Source: DATGMB01 sp035293845
Lineage (GTDB): Bacteria; Acidobacteriota; Terriglobia; Bryobacterales; Bryobacteraceae
Assembly: GCA_035293845.1 (NCBI GenBank)
Contig: DATGMB010000206.1
Location: 1-24,392 of the forward strand
DNA length: 24,392 nucleotides
Direction: 5' to 3'
In this document: positions 18,481-24,392 of the stretch, in pieces
Position numbering within the stretch: the stretch's first letter is position 1
Layout: every line of letters starts with the position of its first letter
Notes under the pieces: model-generated
The model's database searches: none
Told to the model about the DNA's origin: nothing
What the model saw: only the letters and a program-made list of their open reading frames with translations
Position numbers and translations under genes: made by a program

Positions 18481-19326
18481 CTACCGCACGAACTCGACTT
18501 CCACGCGCCGGTCGATCAACCCGGCTTCGTAGCCGAGATCGAGGAGCTTCTGCGCGGCCTTGGGGATCACGTCGCCGGCGTCGAGAGTGTAGTGGTTGAC
18601 GTACATGCCCACGAACTTTTCGGCCAGGCGGGGCTCCATGTCGCGCGCGAACTGCATGGCATATTCGAGCGCCTCGGCGTGGTTGTCGAGTGCGTACTGA
18701 ATGCTCTCCCGCATCATGCGGCAGCACTCGGACTGGATCTCGCGGTCGAGCGAGCGGAGCAGCACGTTGCCGCCAAGCGGCAGCGGCAGCTCGTATTCGC
18801 CCTTGAACCAGCGGCCGAGATCGGCCACACGATGGAAGCCCTCGCGGTCGAAGGTCAACTGCGCTTCGTGGATGATGAGACCCGCATCGACGGTGCGTTC
18901 GCGGACAGCATTGGTGATGCGGTCGAACGGTGTGACCACGGGCTCGAAATCCGGCTGGTACAGCTTGCATGCCAGGTACGCCGTCGTGAGCGTGCCGGGA
19001 ACGGCGATGCGCTTCCCTTTCAGCTCTTCCGGCTCCATCGGCCGGGTGGAGATGATCATGGGGCCGTAGCCATCCCCGATGCTCGATCCGCTGGCCATCA
19101 GCACATACTTATCGGCGACGTAAGGATAAGCGTGGTAGGAGATGGCGCTGAGCTCGTACTGCCCTTCCATCGCCTTGCGGTTTAACGTCTCGATGTCCTC
19201 GAGAACGTGGCGGAAGGTCACTCTGGGGGAGCGGACTTTCCGGGTGGCAAGGCCGTAAAACATGAAGGCATCGTCGGAATCGGGACTGTGGGCACTGACA
19301 ATTTCCGTGGTAGCAACCGGCGTCAT
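18481..19326 (-). CDS. mqnD: 1,4-dihydroxy-6-naphthoate synthase (futalosine menaquinone pathway)
   Basis: Converts cyclic dehypoxanthine futalosine to 1,4-dihydroxy-6-naphthoate in the alternative menaquinone pathway. The product is 281 residues with a periplasmic-binding-protein fold but no signal peptide. Family blocks: HSPDSDDAFMFYGLA near the start (the HSPDxDD clade variant of the SPCPNDTF seen in Thermus), VLEDIETLNRKAMEGQYELS, ISYHAYPYVADKYVLM, GKRIAVPGTLTTAYLACKLY and GLIIHEAQLTF, whose His153 corresponds to the conserved His proposed to be catalytic. It stands alone here without other mqn genes. No Shine-Dalgarno is evident; a TACACT box lies 29 bases before the ATG. A related substrate-binding protein is the alternative, but the IIHE motif favours MqnD. 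Confidence 0.9.
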   Translation of the reverse strand: MTPVATTEIVSAHSPDSDDAFMFYGLATRKVRSPRVTFRHVLEDIETLNRKAMEGQYELSAISYHAYPYVADKYVLMASGSSIGDGYGPMIISTRPMEPEELKGKRIAVPGTLTTAYLACKLYQPDFEPVVTPFDRITNAVRERTVDAGLIIHEAQLTFDREGFHRVADLGRWFKGEYELPLPLGGNVLLRSLDREIQSECCRMMRESIQYALDNHAEALEYAMQFARDMEPRLAEKFVGMYVNHYTLDAGDVIPKAAQKLLDLGYEAGLIDRRVEVEFVR

Positions 19327-19758
19327 AGGTAATTTGAAGGGAGCGAACTGACTCCAGTGTACAACGCCGCTATGACAACCGGGTAAACGCCCGAAGAAGG
19401 CTGCGGAAGGAGAAGAGGCTGCGGAAATGCGAAAGGGCGGTCGCCCTCGGTTTGCGAACTGGGAAACTTCCGTTGGCGTTCAATTTGCGCTTTACGCGCT
19501 GCGCCGAACTCATTGCGGCACTCGAATCGAGCGTTCAGAGTTTTCCGTACAGCCTGTTCACTTACCGAGGGTGAGGCCGCCCTCATCCTGGCCCGGTTCT
19601 ATATGTCACCTCCCGCCAACCCAGGGTGGGCTGGCTCTTTAAGAGACGGCGTTGGAACCAGACAACCGGCCCTGATTCCACTTTTAGTGTCGTCCCAGCC
19701 TGATATTCTTGTCAATGGTCGTTCACACTACAGCGGGGCGGATTTTAACCTTACGAAA
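19327..19758. other. 432-base divergent intergenic region
   Basis: Lies between mqnD (minus) and a small plus-strand gene. It holds the mqnD -10 candidate, an imperfect 18-base tandem repeat with the core GGCTGCGGAA (19399-19408 and 19417-19426), a segment GCGGTCGCCCTC...CGAACTG (19437-19461) that resembles 6723-6756 on the opposite strand, and a small hairpin GCCAACCC/GGGCTGGC with one mismatch around 19616-19636. Candidate start signals for the plus strand are weak (TATTCT at 19704; CACACT at 19724). I see no supported gene. Confidence 0.6.
19356..19361 (-). promoter_or_regulatory. Possible -10 box of mqnD
   Basis: TACACT on the minus strand in GTTGTACACTGGA, 29 bases before the mqnD ATG. 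It is the same hexamer as before ilvD, the sigma gene and the kinase. No convincing -35. Confidence 0.35.
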
Positions 19759-20163
19759 ATGTTCCGCCGTCTCTTTCAAAAGAAGGCGCCTGCGCCGCTC
19801 GCAGGCGCGCCCGCGGTGCGCCGCCTCAAGACGTACTCGGCGCAGAGCGGGTACGTCTACCAGTATTTCTACGAAGGGCACCGCCGGCTCGCACAACCCA
19901 CACCCGGCGCGTTCGAATTCGTATTCCGCATCTCCGCGGACCGCAAAACGTGGGCCGAGCTTTCCGTGCTGGTGGACGAATCCGCCATTCAGGCCTGGGA
20001 GCAGGCGCATGCGCGCGAGCTTTCCGGAACCGAGCGCTACGCCATCGCGAAGATCGCGCTCTTTCAGGCATTCGACGAGCGGCCCGCGCCGGCGGCGATG
20101 CGCGAGGCGGTGAGGGTGCGTAACGCGGACATCGAGGGCATTGTCGAGACGCTTGGGTTGTAG
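19759..20163 (+). CDS. Small cytoplasmic protein of unknown function
   Basis: The product is 134 residues from the ATG at 19759; the frame stays open further upstream, but that part looks non-coding. It starts with a basic, proline/alanine-rich stretch (MFRRLFQKKAPAPLAGAPAV), followed by a compact domain: LKTYSAQSGYVYQYFYEGHR, FEFVFRISADRKTWAELSVL, then helices SAIQAWEQAHARELSGTERY and AIAKIALFQAFDER. No signal peptide, span or catalytic motif. The tidy mix of strands and helices and normal codon use suggest a genuine gene. No clear ribosome binding site is seen. The M28 peptidase gene begins 25 bases after its stop in the same direction, so the two may be co-transcribed. No family recognised. 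Confidence 0.7.
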   Translation: MFRRLFQKKAPAPLAGAPAVRRLKTYSAQSGYVYQYFYEGHRRLAQPTPGAFEFVFRISADRKTWAELSVLVDESAIQAWEQAHARELSGTERYAIAKIALFQAFDERPAPAAMREAVRVRNADIEGIVETLGL

Positions 20164-20188
20164 CACGCGTTAACCTGGAAGTATCGTT

Positions 20189-21658
20189 ATGCACACCCGA
20201 TCCCTTGGTATGCCGCTGGGCATCCTGATCTCCGCCGGCATGCTGGCCGCGCAAAGCGCGCCGATTCCCGCGCGCATCTCCGAACGCCTGACCGCAAACG
20301 GGCTCAAGGCCGACGTCTCCTTTCTCGCCTCCGACGCGCTCGAAGGCCGCGGCACGCCGTCCAGGGGGCTGGATGTCGCGGCCGAATACATCGCCGCACA
20401 GTTCCGCCGCGCCGGCCTGGAACCCGCCGGAGACGACGGGTACTTTCAAACCGCCAACTTCGTGAACGTCATTCCGAACACCGGGATGCTGCGGCTCGCC
20501 GTGGAAAGCGGCGGCAAGCAGATCGCGGCGTCCTTCGATCACATGGCTCTGACCGATCCGGCGGCGCTCGATCTCGCGGGCGCGGCGGCGTACCTCGCGG
20601 ACCCGGCAACCGTGGACCAGGCGCCGGCGGAGCAGGTCCGCGGCAAGGTGCTGATCCTGAGAGCCGCAGCCGGGGCGAGGGCACGGGTGAATCCGGCTAC
20701 GCTGGCGCGGCTGCGCCCGGCGCTGATCGTCACGCTGACCGCGGGAGTGGCGGGCAACGCCGGCGCCCGGCTGCGCGAGGCCGGCGCGGAGGCAACGCCG
20801 GCGCTTGCGGTTTGGGATCCGGAGATTCGCGCCGTATTCGACGCGGCCAAACCCGGCCCGCTCGAAGCCACCGTCTCGGCGCACATCGCGCCGCCGGAAA
20901 GTGTGCCGGTGAAGCTGCACAACGTGATCGGCGTCCTGCGCGGTTCCGACCCGGCGCTGCGCGACACCTACGTGCTGGTGACGGCGCATTACGACCACCT
21001 CGGCATCCGCGGAACCGGCCCCGGCGATCACATTTATAACGGCGCGAACGACGACGCGAGCGGCACCGCCTGCGTGATCGAGATGGCGCAGGCGCTTGCG
21101 GCGCTGCCCGAGCGGCCGAAGCGCAGCATCGTCTTCATGGCGCTGTTCGGCGAGGAGTTGGGGCTGGTCGGCTCGCGCTATTACGGGCGGCATCCCGTGT
21201 TTCCGCTGGCCAAAACGATCGCGGATCTCAACCTGGAGCAGATGGGCCGGACGGATGACAATAGCGGGCCGCGCGTCGGCATCGTCAACGTCACCGGCTA
21301 CGACTACACCAGCATCACGCCGGTGCTCGCCAAAGCGGGCGCGGAGTTCGACATCCGGGTGATGAAGGACGAGCAGGCGAGCGATCCGTTCTTCGCGCGC
21401 AGCGATAACCAGGCGCTGGCGGACGCCGGAATCCCCGCGCACACGCTGTCGGTCGGGTACGTCTTCCCGGATTACCACCAGCCCGGCGACGAGTGGCCGA
21501 AGATCGATTACGACAATATGGCCAGGGTGGACCGCACGGCGGCGCTGGCTGTGTTCCGGCTGGCGGACAGCCTGGGAGTGCCGGTGTGGAATGAGGCGAA
21601 CCCGAAGACGGAGCGGTACGTGAAGGCGCAGAAGGCGCTCACAGACTCGCGGCCGTAA
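20189..21658 (+). CDS. Secreted M28-family zinc aminopeptidase
   Basis: The product is 489 residues with a signal peptide (MHTRSLGMPLGILISAGMLA, cleavage near AQS). The N-terminal domain (FLASDALEGRGTPSRGLDVA) and an inserted PA-like segment (about 110-235) precede the peptidase core. Zinc and catalytic residues are all visible: His267 and Asp269 in TAHYDHLG, bridging Asp288 in NGANDDASG, Glu322 (base) and Glu323 (ligand) in FGEELGLVGS, Glu350 in NLEQMGR, and His430 in DYHQPGDEW. It probably removes N-terminal residues from peptides outside the cytoplasm. A GGAAG ribosome binding site lies about 7 bases upstream. It converges with the kinase gene with 14 bases between stops. A carboxypeptidase or other M28 specificity is possible. 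Confidence 0.93.
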   Translation: MHTRSLGMPLGILISAGMLAAQSAPIPARISERLTANGLKADVSFLASDALEGRGTPSRGLDVAAEYIAAQFRRAGLEPAGDDGYFQTANFVNVIPNTGMLRLAVESGGKQIAASFDHMALTDPAALDLAGAAAYLADPATVDQAPAEQVRGKVLILRAAAGARARVNPATLARLRPALIVTLTAGVAGNAGARLREAGAEATPALAVWDPEIRAVFDAAKPGPLEATVSAHIAPPESVPVKLHNVIGVLRGSDPALRDTYVLVTAHYDHLGIRGTGPGDHIYNGANDDASGTACVIEMAQALAALPERPKRSIVFMALFGEELGLVGSRYYGRHPVFPLAKTIADLNLEQMGRTDDNSGPRVGIVNVTGYDYTSITPVLAKAGAEFDIRVMKDEQASDPFFARSDNQALADAGIPAHTLSVGYVFPDYHQPGDEWPKIDYDNMARVDRTAALAVFRLADSLGVPVWNEANPKTERYVKAQKALTDSRP

Positions 21659-21672
21659 CTGCGGCGCTGCGC

Positions 21673-24375
21673 CTACCAATCCAGCAGATGGCGGTCGCCG
21701 AGCGCGATGCGGAATGCCCACAGCGCCAGGGCGAGCGCCAGCCCGAGACTCAGGAACGCGCTTGCGGCATACCACGCCGGCCCCGATCCGATGGCCGGCG
21801 CATTGCCGGCGATGTTAGCGAACAGCAGGGCGCTGGCCATCGCCACCAGACCACACCGCAGCAGCACCGCGGCGAGGCCGAACAAAATGGCAAACGAAAG
21901 CGCCATGCTGAACCAGGGATGGTCCGGCTGCGCCAGGTTCGTGAGTGAAAAGATCACGGCGAAGGCGGCCGCCGCCGCCCACTGGTTCCGCAGGAGCGCG
22001 CGCAACAGGAAGATCAGGAAAAAGAAGAACAGCGTTTCGCGAATCGAATGGGGCACGGCGGTGAGTAACTGCCCGAGCGCCGGCCGCGCGCCGTCGAGCA
22101 GCGCCGTCGTATCCAGGCCCGGCTTCCACGCGCCCAGGCCGCGAATCCAGACATCGCTGACCGCAGTCAGGAGCCCGATTGCCGAACCCACGGCGCAGCC
22201 GAACAGCGCGTCGCGGCCCACTACGGCATCGCGCGTCCTGCCGATCAGGAGCGCGGACCACGAGATCAGCGTCTGAGGCCAGCGCCGGCGCACGTACGGC
22301 TCGAGTGCGAGGTACACAGTCCAGATCACCACGCCATAGAAGACGGCCGTGCACATCGCGACCAGGAACGTGCCGAAGGTGCCGAAGGACGCGGTGAAGT
22401 GCCCGCGCGCGAGCCAGACGGCGAGCTGCACGCACGCGAAGAACACCGCCAGCCGGAAGGCGCCCCGGCGGTCGCCGCGCTGCTGCCGGAGATTGCGGCG
22501 GGCGAGCACCGCGGCGGCAAAGCAGATGACCACGAGCACGGCGCCGAGTACGGAGAACGCCACGACATCCTGCGCCGATGCGCCTTCAGCGGCGCGGTCC
22601 GGCTTGCTCCAGGGATGGATGACGGAGAAGAACACAGGTTTTCCGCCAAGCGCCGCGGCCTCCACGCGGATCGGGTGCGGGCTTTCGATCGTCCAGGCCA
22701 CGCGCGTGTCCGAAGCCGCGAGCGAATTCCACAGCGGCGCGGCGGGCTTGAATTTCGCCAGATCCAGGCCGGCCATCGCGAATAGCGGGGCCCAATCGAC
22801 CGGCGCGGGCGGCGCGGGCGCGGCCTGCTTCTGCTCCGGGATAAGCTCGAAATAGAGCAGGCGGCCGCGGGAATCGAGCGCCAGCCGCGCCATCCCGGAT
22901 TCCTCCATCGGCGGGTCTCCCCAGCCGGTCACGCCGGGCGTCAGCAGGTCGTCGTGAAAGATCACGCCGGTCATGGGCGTTTGCGCGCGGCGGTACCAGA
23001 AACGGAGGGCGGGAGCGCCGCCGGAGAGGATCGCGCGCCAATCGGGCGCGGGCTTGCTATGGTCGCGGTACCAGGCGAACAGGCCGTTATCCCAATCGAA
23101 GCCCCAGGCCTCGTCGGCGGGGCGGGGCGCGACGCCGAGAGCAGCGAGGCTGTCGCGCGCCTTCTGCGCCATGACCTCCGGGCCGAATTCGGGCTGCAGC
23201 ATGGCGAGGGCGCTGGCGCGGATGCCGAGCACGTAGCTCACGGCAAGGGCGGCCAGAATGAACGCGAGCAGCGGCACAGCCACGCGCAGCGCGAGCCCTT
23301 CGCCTTCGCCGGCGGCGGCCACCATTTCGGGCGAGGGCGTTTCGCCCGCGGCCAGCGCTGCCGCGAGCGGATCGCCGCCGGGCAGAGCCGCGGCCACAGC
23401 CAGCGCGGAGCCGGGGCGCAGCGAGGGCTTGGGGTTCAGGCAGCGGAGGATGACGCGCTCGACCATCGGGTCGAGCTCGCGCACCAGGGACGATGGGCTG
23501 ACCGGCTGGCTCTCCTTCTGCGCGCGCATCAGGCCGGCGAGCGTGGTGGATTCGAACGGCAGCTTGCCGGTGAAGATCTCGTACAGCACCAGGCCGAGCG
23601 CGTAAATATCGCTCTTGATGGTGACCTCTTCGCCCGACAGTTGCTCGGGCGCCATGTAGGCGGGGGTGCCGTTGCGGACCTCCGCGCCTTCGATTTCGCC
23701 CGCGAGGCCCGCGAGTCCGAAATCCGTGAGCAGCACCTGGCCGCGCGCGTCGAGCATCACGTTGGCGGGTTTGAGATCGCGGTGGAGCACGCCTTTCTCA
23801 TGCGCCGCGGCGAGGCCGGCGCACAGCTTGCGGGCGATTTCGAGGGCCTTATCGGCCGGGAGCCGGCCGATGCGGCGCAGCAGCGAGCCCAAATCTTCGC
23901 CATCGACGTACTCCATGGAGAGAAAATACTGGCCCTCCATTTCACCCATGTCGTAGACGCGGCAGACATTCGGATGCGAGACCTGGCGGGCGATGCGGAC
24001 TTCGTTGCGGAAGCGGTCGAGCGCCTGCGGGTTATGCGCCAGCGCTTCGGGCAGGAACTTCAGCGCGACGGGCTGATCGAGCGAAAGATCGTCGGCGCGG
24101 TAGACCTCGCCCATGCCGCCCTTGCCGAGCATGGCGATGATGCGATAGCGCCCGCCGAGCAGCGCGCCGGGAGCGAAACGGCCCTTGGCGCGGGCATCGG
24201 AAGCGCGCCCCACCGCGGTGCGGCTCTCGCGCCCGGCCGAGACCGGCGTCGCGACGGCCACGGTGCGGGTGGCGAAGGAATCGGGCGCCGGCGAGCTTTC
24301 GAGCGCCGCGCCGCAGGTTCCGCAGTAGCGGGCCTGCTCGCGCGATTCGCTTCCGCAGGACGTGCAGCGGGTCAT
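21673..24375 (-). CDS. Zinc-ribbon Ser/Thr protein kinase with C-terminal multi-span membrane domain
   Basis: The product is 900 residues. It begins with a zinc ribbon C4-x2-C7-x10-C18-x2-C21. The PknB-type kinase domain (about 77-340) is complete: glycine loop LGKGGMGEVY, Lys106, Glu125, HRDLKPAN (198-205, Asp200), DFG at 218-220, GTPAYMAPEQ and SDIYALGLVLYEIFTGKLPF. One span follows (about 373-395), then about 210 residues with a signal-receiver look (DWDNGLFAWYRDH; FFSVIHPWSKPD) that should lie outside. About seven more spans end the protein. The last of these (IRETLFFFFLIFLLR ... AVIFSLTNL ... ALLFANIAGN) follows the CPBP/CAAX-protease layout but lacks its EExxxR and His residues. It probably transmits an envelope signal to cytoplasmic phosphorylation. 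The start is supported by a -10 box six bases upstream. Confidence 0.92.
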   Translation of the reverse strand: MTRCTSCGSESREQARYCGTCGAALESSPAPDSFATRTVAVATPVSAGRESRTAVGRASDARAKGRFAPGALLGGRYRIIAMLGKGGMGEVYRADDLSLDQPVALKFLPEALAHNPQALDRFRNEVRIARQVSHPNVCRVYDMGEMEGQYFLSMEYVDGEDLGSLLRRIGRLPADKALEIARKLCAGLAAAHEKGVLHRDLKPANVMLDARGQVLLTDFGLAGLAGEIEGAEVRNGTPAYMAPEQLSGEEVTIKSDIYALGLVLYEIFTGKLPFESTTLAGLMRAQKESQPVSPSSLVRELDPMVERVILRCLNPKPSLRPGSALAVAAALPGGDPLAAALAAGETPSPEMVAAAGEGEGLALRVAVPLLAFILAALAVSYVLGIRASALAMLQPEFGPEVMAQKARDSLAALGVAPRPADEAWGFDWDNGLFAWYRDHSKPAPDWRAILSGGAPALRFWYRRAQTPMTGVIFHDDLLTPGVTGWGDPPMEESGMARLALDSRGRLLYFELIPEQKQAAPAPPAPVDWAPLFAMAGLDLAKFKPAAPLWNSLAASDTRVAWTIESPHPIRVEAAALGGKPVFFSVIHPWSKPDRAAEGASAQDVVAFSVLGAVLVVICFAAAVLARRNLRQQRGDRRGAFRLAVFFACVQLAVWLARGHFTASFGTFGTFLVAMCTAVFYGVVIWTVYLALEPYVRRRWPQTLISWSALLIGRTRDAVVGRDALFGCAVGSAIGLLTAVSDVWIRGLGAWKPGLDTTALLDGARPALGQLLTAVPHSIRETLFFFFLIFLLRALLRNQWAAAAAFAVIFSLTNLAQPDHPWFSMALSFAILFGLAAVLLRCGLVAMASALLFANIAGNAPAIGSGPAWYAASAFLSLGLALALALWAFRIALGDRHLLDW

Positions 24376-24381
24376 GGGAAT

Positions 24382-24387
24382 AGTGTA
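24382..24387 (-). promoter_or_regulatory. Probable -10 box of the kinase gene (leaderless mRNA)
   Basis: Minus strand TATACACTATTCCC then ATG: TACACT ends six bases before the start codon, so transcription would start at or within a base or two of the A of ATG. There is no room for a Shine-Dalgarno. The -35 would be outside the window. Confidence 0.5.
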
Positions 24388-24392
24388 TACGC

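Noticed and set aside
19826..21775. 649-codon open frame on the minus strand
   Set aside because: Antisense to the M28 peptidase and the small gene, both of which have clear coding features.

Overview
The window looks like a chromosomal segment of a high-GC Acidobacteriota bacterium, most plausibly a Candidatus Solibacter/Bryobacteraceae relative. This is inferred from the serine/threonine kinase with an N-terminal zinc ribbon and a multi-pass membrane tail, the futalosine-pathway gene mqnD, TACACT-type -10 boxes and intergenic palindromes built from CGCAGAGACGCGGAG-like units. No marker settles the taxonomy, and no phage, transposase, CRISPR array or RNA gene was found.

Layout. (1) 1-3300, minus: the str operon rpsL-rpsG-fusA-tuf (tuf cut by the window edge), with palindromic elements inserted after rpsG and after fusA. 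(2) 3713-4492, minus: a secreted protein of unknown function. (3) 4950-6611, minus: ilvD (dihydroxy-acid dehydratase), divergent from the next block across a palindrome-rich intergenic region. (4) 6887-13100, plus: a compact four-gene block: an ECF-type sigma factor; a 1080-residue membrane protein joining a zinc anti-sigma (ZAS) motif, one membrane span, TPR-like repeats and a C-terminal CHAT caspase-like protease domain with an intact His/Cys pair; a Cys-rich Tat-exported protein; and a Sec-exported protein with an Ig-like start. This is the best candidate in the window for an undescribed system. (5) 13106-18327, minus: four genes with overlapping start and stop codons (ABC ATPase, FtsX-type permease, LolA-like periplasmic protein, outer-membrane beta-barrel), probably an envelope trafficking machine. 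Both exported proteins carry signal peptides encoded by the same heptanucleotide tandem repeat. (6) 18481-19326, minus: mqnD. (7) 19759-21658, plus: a small unknown protein and a secreted M28 zinc aminopeptidase. (8) 21673-24375, minus: a Ser/Thr kinase ending in a CPBP-like membrane domain that lacks the protease residues.

How the genes may work together. The sigma factor and the ZAS-TPR-CHAT protein share an ATGA overlap, as sigma/anti-sigma pairs usually do, and the two exported proteins follow with no visible terminator. The simplest model is a surface-sensing switch in which the TPR-CHAT part receives a signal and the ZAS part releases the sigma factor. The exported proteins would be targets, ligands or products. 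All of this is inference from gene order and motifs.
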